From Pohlia nutans (Eukaryota; Streptophyta; Bryopsida; Bryales; Mniaceae), in assembly GCA_022496805.1 (NCBI GenBank), contig CM040100.1:17203009-17267008 (forward strand): a stretch of DNA of 64,000 nucleotides, read 5' to 3'. Positions 1 to 13,169 of the stretch are shown one piece after another (within the stretch, counting starts at the first letter, position 1; every line of letters begins with the position of its first letter). The notes beneath the pieces were generated by a model, which worked only from the letters and a program-made list of their open reading frames with translations, had not been told where the DNA came from and did not search any database. The position numbers were made by a program, and so were the translations under genes.

Positions 1-154
1 TAGCAATCACAAATCTAACCATATAGATAGAATCTAAAATTCATAATGTACAACTTTCATTCATTCATCAACTTGAAAATATCCCTCTTAATTGCATTTT
101 ATAATGCCTTTTTAGAAAACTGCCAAATCTGAAGAGGGTGAGAACGTTTAGGGG
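1..154. mobile_element. TTAA-flanked MITE, cut by the window edge
   Basis: This is the terminal part of the same element family as 16957-17511, in the opposite orientation: the stretch is a close reverse-complement match to 16957-17100. It ends in ACGTTTAGGGG followed by TTAA at 155-158. Termini beginning CCCC next to TTAA are the pattern of piggyBac-type elements. There is no coding capacity. The other end lies outside the window. Confidence 0.7.
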
Positions 155-158
155 TTAA

Positions 159-429
159 TCCTTAAACGTCAAAGCAAGCCCCACGGGCTTGTTATAAAGG
201 AATAATTGAGGAAAAAAGTAGATTTTCTCAACCAAATCAAGCGAGGATTGGTGCGTTGGAAAGCTACTGAAAAAGCGATCTAGATTGCAAATTTGCGCCT
301 CATTTGGGAGATTGTGGATTCATTGACAAACAATCAAAGTTATTTAAATGAACAGGAGTTGAGGTTGGGCAACAGAGGTCGTTTCTTGAAAAGTGCCGCA
401 ACACTGCTGGCCAGCAGAGCCATTTTTTC

Positions 430-472
<43 letters not shown>

Positions 473-1351
473 GCCTCCAAAAATTTAGATGCCTTCCGGG
501 CTGCCCTGCCCAGGCCCTCTTCACCTTTAAGGGTTAATTAGCTCACGCCCTCTTGGTGTTTTCCCCAAGGATTTGTCTTTTGTGTAATTCTACGTACACA
601 CCTTCGCTCCTAAACCCATTTGTTGCTATTGTTATATGGTTGAGAACTCAGTTGCAGTACGTAACAATTCAACTTGTTGAAGATTCTGTGTTCCGCATAA
701 TGTAAAATCTCTGTTTCAAATGACAATAACTCTTAAGAACTTTGCTTTTTGCGATCATTTCCAGGCTCCAAAGTCTGTCTGCTTGTTTCTGCAATATTAG
801 TGCCATTTTTATAATCAAATTGGAGAGGTGTGAATATGTGGCAGTTCATGTTCCTGCTGCCGTTTCACTGCTGATGTTGTGAGATTTTGTAGGAGCCAAA
901 ATGTAGAAAGATATCTCACAACACTAAAAAAAAATTTCAAGTGTTTTGCAGCTAGTTATGCCAGCTTGTCAAGAAAGGTCACTAGAAGAAAAGAGGAACT
1001 TGTACACTAAGCATGTGGTCAAATTCACTCACAATCCCACTCCAGGCTGAGTGTAGAAGTCCTTATTTTCTTCTAGTGAGTTCTATAAGGATAATTCTAT
1101 GAGGATAATTCTATGAGTGATTATGCCGCTTGTAATTTGTGACAGAAAATGGAGTAATTCGATCCAACCAACACGCCAGGGCTATTCTAGAGAGACCCAT
1201 GAATTTTTGAGAGGCCAACTCATTTTGGTGTCAGGTTCTACAGGGTTACCAATTTTTCGAGGAATGGCAAGTTTATCTGCTTTGTGCAATTGTGGTTGTG
1301 GATAAATCGATCACCGACTGACTTTGTCAGACTAGGTCACATGATGAACTC
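159..1351. other. Non-coding stretch
   Basis: Apart from the poly-T tract I see no gene, RNA or clear transposon. The short ORFs have no recognisable protein character. Confidence 0.5.
431..470 (+). repeat. Poly-T tract of about 40 bases
   Basis: An uninterrupted run of T. The small ORFs overlapping it encode only poly-Phe or poly-Lys and are not genes. It could be the poly-A tail of a minus-strand retroposon, but I recognise no body next to it. Confidence 0.9.
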
Positions 1352-1360
1352 CCCTAAGCG

Positions 1361-1670
1361 CCGCTTTACATGACGGGCCAAGGCCAATTTGGAATTTTGA
1401 CATGAATTCATGAAACCAACCCCAATGGCTTACATGAAGGAGTCAAGGTTATTCCCTGGAATTCATATTCTAATGTGCTGAAATTATATTGCAATGCACT
1501 AAAAATAGAATTTCACACCGTCTTAGGGACGTTTAATGGGTTGAACCAAAATGGAAACCCAATTTACTTCCCTTGGCCCGTGTCAAAGCTTCTTCCCTTC
1601 TTGGCCTGACCCAACGTTTTTTGTGAATTGGCTTAAGATTTAATTGGTCTTGGCCCGTCATGTCAAGCGA
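1361..1670. mobile_element. Mutator-like MITE with near-perfect 9-bp TSD
   Basis: The ends are imperfect inverted repeats of about 29 bp sharing the core ACATGACGGGCCAAG. They are flanked by CCCTAAGCG at 1352-1360 and CCCTAAGAG at 1671-1679, 8 of 9 identical. A 9-bp target duplication is typical of Mutator-like elements. The element is 310 bp and non-coding. The superfamily assignment rests on TSD length only. Confidence 0.55.
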
Positions 1671-2029
1671 CCCTAAGAGCATGCACATAAATGAGGCTTG
1701 GGACTCTCAACGCCATTGCCATGTCCAAAAGGCTACAAAAGGATCACAATTGCATCTCATTTTCTTATATGGCATATGTTATAAAATTGTTGATGTTTGG
1801 TACAATAGACTTGCGGTGAAATTTGGTGGTTCACAATGGGGTAGGAATCATTGGTTGATACAACAAGCTTTGGCAAGCTCTTGGTAGAAGGCCATATAAA
1901 GTGCGAAGGGTTGTGCATATCCCAGTATTGTAATATCGCACATGGGCAACTGGTACCAAGCCAAAGACAATTCAAGCATCCTGAATCGAATCCTGCAAAC
2001 CATCTGACACCTAGTATGTCAAATGAAAA

Positions 2030-2275
2030 CATCCTAAAATAGCGTAGAGGGCAATCACATTTGGAGAGTGTGCAAAGTTCTTCAAACCACCCTCTAAGAC
2101 TAAATTTAGGTAGATTCTTGTTTTTGATTGCACATGTGATGAAACTTTGTCCTACATTTTAAATAAGTAATAGTTATGATTGGTTCATCAACTACATACC
2201 GTACACATATGAAGAATGTGATTGGATCGCTTCAAATTGAATTATGAATAAAATTGTACTTTGAAATGTGTGAAG
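2030..2275. repeat. Dispersed repeat, copy 1
   Basis: The sequence from about 2080 to 2275 is clearly related to 6395-6585, with shared blocks such as CCTCTAAGA and CACATGTGAT and the same order throughout. Non-coding; family unknown. Confidence 0.6.
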
Positions 2276-2407
2276 TAACTATACCTTAAAGGGAGTATTT
2301 ACCTTAAAGTGTGCATATCTACTACAATGTGACACTTCAGCCATGAATGTCACACTGCAGTAGATACGCACGCTTTTAGGTAAATGCTCCCTTTACGACA
2401 TAGTTAC
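2275..2407. mobile_element. Foldback MITE (long hairpin)
   Basis: The element is almost entirely one inverted repeat: arms of about 60 bp starting GTAACTAT and containing GGGAG.ATTTACCT and ATCTACT fold on a loop around 2340-2352. No clear target duplication is seen, so the superfamily is open. Confidence 0.65.
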
Positions 2408-3060
2408 CTTATAGTGGTTTGGACTGATGATGCTCTATGCACTCTGAGTTAGATGACGTGTCCTAGCCAGACACGACTGCATCGGCGTTGACTTTCGACG
2501 CAGTGTATGCCAACTTGCGCTGCAGTTGCAAGCAAAGTAGTTTAAAAAAGTCAATGCAACACGGTTTGGCAGTCCGGTTTCCGACTGTTTCGAGCTCCGT
2601 CCATATCTAGCATGATCCTTTGGAATTTCTACTGCTGTAACTTAACTTGGTAGCAAGGTACCACACCGTGTTGAAGCACAACACCGGTACTGTAATCTAC
2701 CTTAGATATATAGCAACATGAAAACACATACAAAGGCCAAGCGGCCAGCGCCTACTGAACATGAAATGCAGTTAGCTTTTTGTTTAAATCTTGTTATTTT
2801 TTCGGGACATAGTTATTCTATTGCAAGGACAAAACTTACTGTAAGTTCCTAAATTACAGAGATGCGGTACACTGATGAACAAAGGACATGCCACTTGCAG
2901 GTCAATCGGGAGTTGGGACCACCGCAGTCGGCACTTTAAAAAGAGAAACCATTACAGTAATCAACTTCGACGAGGCATATGTGGAATATTCTTGGATATT
3001 CATCACATGCCAAATATAGCCCTCTTTCTGGTGGCCATCGTACTGTAGTTGTACAAATAC

Positions 3061-3334
3061 CGTACCAGGAAGGCAGGGTCGGCACTTTTGTGTCGAATAA
3101 TTAATAAAAGTTCAGAAAGTGGAGGTCGGCACTTTCAAAAACAATTATTAAAAATTCGGCTATTAATAACTAACATTGAATTTTACTAGCGGCTAAACGT
3201 TTTCTTTTGTTTTTTGTCTACGATTTTTGTTGACTTCATTTTTGTTGATTTCGACAAAATACTTGATAAATTTATTTTATTTTTCGGCATTTTTTTGGGG
3301 AATTATTTTCTGCCGACCCTGCCTTCCTGGTACG
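3061..3334. mobile_element. TIR element between 21-bp direct repeats
   Basis: The first and last 24 bases are perfect inverted repeats, starting CGTACCAGGAAGGCAGGGTC. The flanks 3040-3060 and 3335-3355 are identical over 21 bases, starting GTACTGTAGTTG. The 274-bp interior is AT-rich and non-coding. The TIR and direct repeats are read directly. A 21-bp target duplication fits no common plant DNA-transposon superfamily. Confidence 0.75.
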
Positions 3335-3561
3335 GTACTGTAGTTGTACAAATACTGTAGTTTTCGCTTCTGGCGGTGAGCTTCCTCATTTTATTTTTTT
3401 GATATCCACAAGGAAAGTGGGAGCATTTGCTATCTAGTAAAAATCCCCTCTTTACTACACTACATATTTGGTACATAGAGCATGTAAATTGAGCAATTTA
3501 CTACACAAGAAACGTCCCTTTCTTCACTTGTGATCTCCAATGAAGTTAGTCCGTTGACCTG

Positions 3562-4013
3562 TCAATTTATATAATAAGGAAGAAGGGTTTTTTGTGTGTC
3601 TGTCCGCGCATGACATTTTACACATGGAATAAGTGATTATTTGACTAAGTTCCGGAGTGGAACCGCGAGGTTATTTCAAAGGTTAAATATCTTCTTAATA
3701 AATGATTTCAAAGGTTATTTCAAAGGTCATTTTAAATATCTTCTTAACAAATGATTTCAAAGGTTATTTCAAAGGTCATTTTAAATATCTTCTTAACAAA
3801 TGATTTCAAAGGTTATTTCAAAGGTCATTTTAAATATCTTCTTAACAAATGATTTCAAAGGTTATTTCAAAGGTCATTTTAAAGGTTATTCAAAATACCA
3901 ATTTTAAACCTCAATGTTGACCTTTGGGAAAATATGACTATTATAAATACATTGAGTTTTTTTTGAAATTTTGAAATATTTTATGTGCCGGTGGCCGGCA
4001 CGGGTCAAGCTAG
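3562..4013 (+). mobile_element. Small non-autonomous Helitron
   Basis: The 5' end starts TC and runs into AAGGAAGAAGGGTTTTTTG and GTGTGTCTGTCC, as in many plant Helitrons. The 3' end has the GC hairpin GTGCCGG-TGG-CCGGCAC at about 3985-4001, then eight bases, then CTAG at 4010-4013 followed by T. That is the classic Helitron terminus. There is no Rep/helicase. The interior is filled by a 49-bp tandem array. The base before the 5' TC is G, not the usual A, so the exact 5' end is slightly uncertain. Confidence 0.7.
3672..3890 (+). repeat. Tandem array, 49-bp unit, about 4.4 copies
   Basis: The marker TTCTTAA recurs at 3692, 3741, 3790 and 3839, exactly 49 bases apart. Each unit contains GATTTCAAAGGTTATTTC and AAAGGTCATTTTAAATATC. 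The last three copies are nearly identical, suggesting recent expansion inside the Helitron. Confidence 0.9.
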
Positions 4014-4170
4014 TATTTTAAAATACAAGGAGTAGGTATGTTACCAATATTCTGATTTTTACCGCCCTTGACTTCTGCGTATCTCCGATTACCGTACACA
4101 GGCACTACCGTAGTACCGTACAACGAGTTCAGTCGGTAAAGCATTGCGAATGAATAGGTAGGCAATAGGA

Positions 4171-4180
4171 TATAAAAAGG
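4171..4180 (+). promoter_or_regulatory. Probable TATA box
   Basis: TATAAAAAGG lies 200 bases upstream of the ATG at 4371, implying a 5' UTR of roughly 165-175 bases for the GPI-anchored protein gene. No other TATA-like sequence in the proximal region fits as well. Confidence 0.55.
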
Positions 4181-4370
4181 ACGACAAAAGGACTTCGTAG
4201 CGCGCGCCGATCCGGTGTGGTAGCCGGAATGGTAGCATAACCAGCTGGATTTCAACCCGTCCTCTTATTTATCGATCTCCCGCATTCCCTCAAGCATTCA
4301 GGGTCCCGCATTGTCACGGGATTGCAGGACAGGAGTAGCAGGAAGGTAGTTTTGCATTGGAGTTAGCGAG

Positions 4371-5102
4371 ATGGTGATGCAAAGAGCGAGTAGCTTGGTG
4401 TTGATTCTCGTTCTGGCAGTTGCGGCAGGACCTGCATTGGCGACGAAGCAAGATGGGCTGCCGCGGCCACCAGGCTACGCGGACATTCCCACAACAGACT
4501 ACGGCCCATTGCCGCCGTGTTACAACAGCACAACCGGCGAGGTGGTGACGTGCGACTGGTATGGATTTTCGCACATTCTGTACCCAACGCTAGGCGCGTC
4601 CTGCAACGCGGGTATGCGCGCGGCGCTCTCCAACACGACCCGCTTCCCCCCCGGGGCGTTGAATCCTTACACGTACTACTACAGCGACTACTACATCTTC
4701 GACCCAACCACGAACGACACGTATTGCTTGTATGGCTGCTTCAACCTAGGCTCCAGCGCCGCCGCCCCGCCCCCGGGATCGGCCACCGCGCCTCCTCCCG
4801 TGGCGCTCAACCCCCCGCCCCTGCTACTCACTCCGCCTCCTGCTTTGGTCTCGTCCCCTCCGCCGCTTGCGTCCGCTCCGCCGCCCGTGCTGTCTAACCC
4901 GCCCCCGGCTACGTTGTTTACGCCGCCTCCTGCTTTGGAGACCTCGCCTAGCCCTCCCCCCGCCGGTGGGCCTCCGGCGCCGCCCGTGCCCAATACGCGG
5001 GTGATCAACTTGAACGGCGCGGGGTTCTTGCGGCCCACGGGATTCGTCTCGTTCGTTCTCTCTGCTGCTTTGCTCATCCTCAATGGCCTTGCTGCTTTCT
5101 AG
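4371..5102 (+). CDS. Secreted proline-rich GPI-anchored cell-wall protein
   Basis: A 243-aa intronless protein. Residues 1-24 are a hydrophobic signal peptide ending Pro-Ala-Leu-Ala. Residues about 25-125 form a Tyr- and Cys-containing domain (five Cys) with N-glycosylation sites NST, NTT and NDT. Residues about 130-207 are a proline-rich stretch of PPP and PPPA/PPPV repeats, extensin- or arabinogalactan-like. The last 20 or so residues are a hydrophobic tail after an Asn/Gly/Ala-rich segment, as expected for GPI attachment. The likely site of action is the outer plasma membrane or cell wall. I do not recognise the N-terminal domain. The ATG follows a TATA box at 4171, and GC-rich codon use contrasts with the AT-rich flanks. 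Its 3' end is partly duplicated downstream. Confidence 0.85.
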   Translation: MVMQRASSLVLILVLAVAAGPALATKQDGLPRPPGYADIPTTDYGPLPPCYNSTTGEVVTCDWYGFSHILYPTLGASCNAGMRAALSNTTRFPPGALNPYTYYYSDYYIFDPTTNDTYCLYGCFNLGSSAAAPPPGSATAPPPVALNPPPLLLTPPPALVSSPPPLASAPPPVLSNPPPATLFTPPPALETSPSPPPAGGPPAPPVPNTRVINLNGAGFLRPTGFVSFVLSAALLILNGLAAF

Positions 5103-5126
5103 CTGTTTTACTAGTACTAGTATTCA

Positions 5127-5187
5127 AGGTCGAACACTTTATTCACGCCAGCCTTGAAAGAGGACCGGAGTTCCTATCTACTAGTAA
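5127..5187 (+). mobile_element. 61-bp insertion with 5-bp TSD in the 3' UTR
   Basis: The insert is flanked by ATTCA at 5122-5126 and 5188-5192. The tandem copy of this 3' UTR has the uninterrupted site at 5786-5790, a natural empty-site comparison. The insert contains a hairpin with a GAAA loop (CCTT-GAAA-GAGG) and ends ...CTAGTAA. The same sequence occurs inside both 3-kb repeats at about 27634 and 38167. Confidence 0.7.
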
Positions 5188-5405
5188 ATTCATCGAATGA
5201 TTCAAATACCAGCAATGATTGCTGCTTTTCTAGAACTTAGGTTAGATGTCAATGGAAGGTTTTGTAGGAAAAATTATCAGTTTGAGTTTATGATATTCAT
5301 CCATTTCGTTCTGGTGCCTTCAATGGCATTCCTGCTTTTTGGTTTTGTTAGTTCTAGTATTCATCAAATATATTCACAGGGATCCTTGTCCAATTCACTG
5401 GGAAG

Positions 5406-5536
5406 CAGGGCTTTTTTTTTTTGCACTGTAGTAGTGCTCCATGCATGCAATGGAAGATGGTCCCTCCAGATTTAGACCACTGTGACTGTGCCACGACATC
5501 GGAGTCTGGCTCCAAGAAGCCAAAAAAAAAGCCCTG
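5406..5536. mobile_element. hAT-type MITE with perfect 8-bp TSD
   Basis: The ends are CAGGGCTTTTTTTTT and its inverse, flanked on both sides by CTGGGAAG (5398-5405 and 5537-5544). An 8-bp duplication plus CAGGG termini is the hAT signature. The element is 131 bp and non-coding. It sits between the GPI-anchored protein gene and its 3' duplicate. Confidence 0.85.
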
Positions 5537-5700
5537 CTGGGAAGTACACATTATTACCAAACTGCTGTTTATAACAAGTTTTGCCTTGAGCGGTTGTTCA
5601 ATTTAACAAGTGATTACCAAGAAATTTACTATCATTCTTGTACCCAGTACTGCCTGGTAATATGTTTATCGTTGAGTTCAAATATCAGCTGACTGGCTCA

Positions 5701-5915
5701 AAAGCGTCTTGTTCGTTCTCGCCGGTGCTTTCCTCATCCTCAATGGCCTTGCTGCTTAACTTCTAGCTCTCTTATTAGTACTAGTATTCATCGAATGATC
5801 GGTGAGTTTAAATATCAGCAGTGATTGCTACTTTTCTAGAATTTAGGTTAATTGTCAATTGAAGGCGTTGTAGGAAGGATCATCAGTTTGAGTTTATGAT
5901 ATCTATCCATTTTGT
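5701..5915 (+). pseudogene. Partial tandem copy of the 3' end of the 4371-5102 gene
   Basis: The segment matches 5048-5285 of the upstream gene: the codons for the hydrophobic tail (reading LFVLAGAFLILNGLAA then TAA at 5757-5759), then the same 3' UTR sequence. The upstream coding part is missing, so this is a decayed duplicate. The copy lacks the 61-bp insertion present in the intact gene. The hydrophobic character of the tail is kept despite several substitutions. Confidence 0.75.
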
Positions 5916-5919
5916 CAGT

Positions 5920-6043
5920 CATTGGGAGGATTGTGACAATTAGCCTCCCAAACAATAGAGTAATGGAGGGGGCTCAAATTCTCATTAGTCCCTCTTAGGA
6001 CATGATTTTTAGCCCTGGGACTAACCTCTCCATCCTCCCAATG
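5920..6043. mobile_element. Small foldback element
   Basis: The ends are 12-bp inverted repeats CATTGGGAGGAT, with further inverted similarity inside (GGGACTAA / TTAGTCCC). It begins where homology between the two gene 3' ends stops. No clear TSD. Confidence 0.45.
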
Positions 6044-6296
6044 TAGCTGACATGGAAGGTAATTAATCCCAGGGCACACAGAAAACAAATTTCGGTGCAT
6101 AGTAAGAAATGTGCTTTTTAGGGAAATGAATGTGATGTATGTATTAGACTCCGTTTGTGGTTTGGTGTTGTTGAACGAATTGTAACTTGTAATACCGGGC
6201 TGCCAGAAGCTAGCATTGAGATTGCTGCGTCATTTTTATGATTGAAGGATACAGAGTTGCGCATTGATGTTTGAAAGCTTAGGACATCCTCACTCT

Positions 6297-6590
6297 AGCC
6301 CTGCAAATTGATGAATGGATGAAAGGCGTTCTAAAATATTGGGGAGGGCAAGTATATGCTTCCCATTTGGAAAGTGTGCCCAGACCTCCAAACCAACCTC
6401 TAAGATTAGATTTAGGTAAATTTTTGTACGTGATTACACATGTGATAAAACCTTGTCATATATTCTAAATAAGTGACTGTTGCGATAAATTGGTCCATTA
6501 ACTATTTACCGTGCACACATAGAGAGTGTGGTTTGGATGGCTTGAAATTGAAGCATGGATGAAACTGTACTTTGAAGTGTGAATGTAGAG
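6297..6590. repeat. Dispersed repeat, copy 2
   Basis: Related to 2030-2275 in the same orientation: CCTCTAAGATTAGATTTAGG, CACATGTGATAAAACCTTGT and following blocks match in order. The family is unknown and non-coding. Confidence 0.6.
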
Positions 6591-6599
6591 GTTTGTACT

Positions 6600-9500
6600 G
6601 AGTATGCTTCTAGTAGCCTTTTGAGGTTTAGAATAAACATGTTTGTTAAGCTATGTTATGCGTATGTTATGTGTTACCGGTAGTGTAAATGACTTTGCCA
6701 TACACGAGCACACAATAAGGGCAAGTTTGCAGTGTAGAACCTAGGAGCACTAGAAAGTACACATGTAGAATTGCCATCCTCGAGTTTGTATGAGAGAAGA
6801 TGAATTATGGCATAAGGATTCAACGTAAGAGAGTGTTTTGTATCAATTGTGTTGTTTTTTAATAAAAAAAGTTTTGAACTACATGACTCGTATGAAATCT
6901 TATTTTATACTAGTTTTTAGTTTTTTTTTATTGATTCATGTTTTATTTTTATTTTTATTGATTCATATTCAAAAATATTGACACTTAGATGGCTGAAATC
7001 TTGAAATCATAGTGGGGTCCAAAACTTTTGAATTGAAGGAAAATTCTAATTATGTGTGATCTAAGTTACTTGAAAATTGTAGATGTCATCATTAGGAAAT
7101 TCTTATTACATTTAGTATTAAATTTTGGACATTTGTATGGATAGGTTTAACTTTTAAGTGATTGATCGACCATTTTTTGGTCGCAACCCAAATAGCAGTG
7201 ACTGCCCATGGGCAAAAAAATGAAGTTTTTTGAATTTTGATTTTTTTGTGAAAATTGGGGGTAGAGATCATGTTCTAGTGCGTTTTCATACATTTCATTT
7301 GCAATATTGAGGTTCACTAAGGAATTTTTCAAAGACAAAAACTTCAATATTGTCCAAGTATTATAAAACTTACTATTTTGTGAAAGTGATGACGTTCTCT
7401 CCTTTGAAAATTTTGCGTTTTGTAATTTTAGAATAGAATGTCCAGTTTTAACCAATCATACCAAATTTCAAATTCAAAAAATAAAAATTGTGATCTTGGT
7501 GAATATTCAATCATAAATGCTTCTAAATTCATGAAATGAGTATCTAAAATTGTTTTTGGAAGTTTCATCCGTAAAGGATTGAGGGAGTAGCCGGTCAGTA
7601 AGCTTGCAATTTCCCTCTTCATTTAGAAATCATTGCTCATGTCCGGCACAAGGAGCCGAGCTGGCTTGCTTTGGGAGAGCATGTGGTCGATGGGGGTGTA
7701 CATAGTGATTCCATCATGGGAACGCTAGTGTAGTATGGGGGAGCTTTTCTATTATTGAGAAGGTTTAAGATTTGAATTTCTATGACAGCGCAAAGAGTTT
7801 TGATTGGTTGAGAAAAAGGAGCTGAAACTCGTTTTCGCCGCCTTTCAAGTTAAAAAACCGGTTTTGCCATGTCTTTTCTCTTGTGGATTTTTTTGCTCGA
7901 CTTTACGGATAATTTTAGTAACATGCTTCATTTCTAACCAAAAGAATCCATTTTTGGTGAATATAGTTCAATTTTATTCAATAAATGTTGTAATTTTTGA
8001 AATATTATATTTTTATTATTATATTTTACATCCTTCAATTAGTCATCATGATTTAAAAAAACTTATTGATAGTTGTTTTGTGGATATTAAATCAAACACA
8101 AAACTCTTTAGAAAATTTTGGCTTGTTTTTGCTTTGATTTTTCCAAACAACAATGTGTTTAAAAATATATAAAATATTTGATAAAAAAATTTAAATTTTT
8201 TATTTTCTATTTTTATTTAGAGTTTGATTGAACTATTTTTATTTAGATTTTTCCTTATATTTAGAATAGTTGAGAGTGTTAGAGGCTCAAATCACTTCCA
8301 GTATTAATTGCAAGAAATATTTACGAGGAGTATTGATTAACAAAATTGAGTTTTTTCATTTAAAAACTATATCATATTTATGTGTGAGTAAAGTCCAAAA
8401 TTGTAAAAATGAAAATTGTAAAATACCATGTATTGAACAATGTGGAAAAAAATTCAACTCAAAATCAATTACATTTTTTAAATACTTGGATTTCAAAATT
8501 AATCACCTCAAACATTATTTAAGTTTTATGGTTATTTTGGAAACCATTCAGAAACAATTCTAATGCATGTTTTTCCAAGCCTCTACCATGTTAATATTCT
8601 TTGACGTGTTTATCATTTTAATTTCTGTCTTTATCAAAAATTTAATAAATAAACTTACATATATGAAAAGGTATAAAAAATTTCAATAATTTTAAAATGT
8701 AATTTTGATTAGCATTTGATGGAATTGAGGTGAAAATTCATCAATAACCACAAGTAATGTAAGTTATACCTAGTGTTATTGGAGTTGTTGTTGTATCTAT
8801 TTTGTAGAATTTAAAAATATATGTGAAAGTTAACAAACATCAAAAATCTTGGAAATTGAATTAAATATATTGAAAGAACTTGTAACTACACTAAAGTCAC
8901 CATATTTTGTGGCCCACATAATTTGCGAGGCTTTGCCAAATTTTATTTGTCAAAATCACTATGACTTAATTTTTTTTAAGGTAACACTATTCATGTCTTT
9001 TTACATTCTTCAAACCCATTGTATTTTTGAACTAGGCGTAAATATTGTGGCAAAGGAAACTTCATAAATTATAACTTAACATTTTAAGTGAAACAAAACC
9101 TGTGTCAATATTTTGTATCAATATTCTAAAACTGTACTTATTCATTAGATTCTCATCAATACTTTGTGACCAAATCACATCAACCAATATTGCACAAATT
9201 GGGTCTTCGTTACCACAATAATTTACACCATTGAACATATTCATCGTGGGTCACAATAATTATACAACCACGCCATTCACCCACTCACACTATATGGTGA
9301 TTTTAATGTAGTTTATGTACTATTATAATATAGTGTATTGAACTTCCATGTAGGACTATTTTGAAGATTTTATATTTATTTTTAACAAATGCAATAATAT
9401 CAAAATGGATGAAAAAAATAAAAAAATAAAAAAATAAAAACTAGTCCAAAAGGGTACTAATAAAATTTAGGTTTCAAAAAATTCAATATAACATTGTACT

Positions 9501-9700
9501 TTGTTAACTTTTAATAGAACAAAAATTCTTTACATGAAGTTAAATATAGAAAATCAAACTCTAGTTCTATTAATAAGACTAAAGTTCAAAAGGATAAAAT
9601 TAAACTCTAAGAAAACTAGAGTCAAAAGATAACAATTGAAGAGCCATATCCACAAGAGGAAGATTTCCCGAAATCTACCAGCGAGGAAAGATCGATTCCC
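6600..9700. other. AT-rich geneless stretch
   Basis: Very AT-rich sequence with runs such as TTTTATTTTTATTTTTATTG and AAAATAAAAAAATAAAAAAA. The ORFs here are short and rich in Lys, Asn, Phe and Ile, as expected by chance at this composition. I see no transposon ends or RNA genes. Confidence 0.6.
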
Positions 9701-9907
9701 TCCATTTTTTTCGCTCTTTCAACATTCTCTTGAACATCCAATTTGCATTGTAGTGTCACCAAGCGACAGAGCAGGCCTCGTCACGACAGATTGATGACTG
9801 CCATCGCCAAAGCTGATTGATCGCCTCGTTTGATCAATCGCGGTTTCCTTGTTTCCAATTTTCTCTCCGATTTTTTTGAGCCAAATTTCGTGCAATTTGG
9901 TGGACTG

Positions 9908-13166
<3,259 letters not shown>

Positions 13167-13169
13167 TAG

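Noticed and set aside
293..541. Overlapping ORFs across the poly-T tract
   Set aside because: Homopolymer translation (poly-Phe / poly-Lys); no domain or splice context.
1660..2042. ORFs on both strands near the Mutator-like MITE
   Set aside because: Short, overlapping in both directions, and no protein-like conservation.
3660..3890. CRISPR-like array
   Set aside because: Units are contiguous 49-bp tandem repeats without unique spacers, and the genome is eukaryotic.
4691..5083. Gly-rich minus-strand ORF opposite the proline-rich gene
   Set aside because: Shadow of the GC-rich proline codons; the plus frame has a signal peptide and GPI tail.
7804..8563. Two AT-rich ORFs, Lys/Phe/Asn-rich
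   Set aside because: Composition expected by chance in AT-rich DNA; no family recognised.
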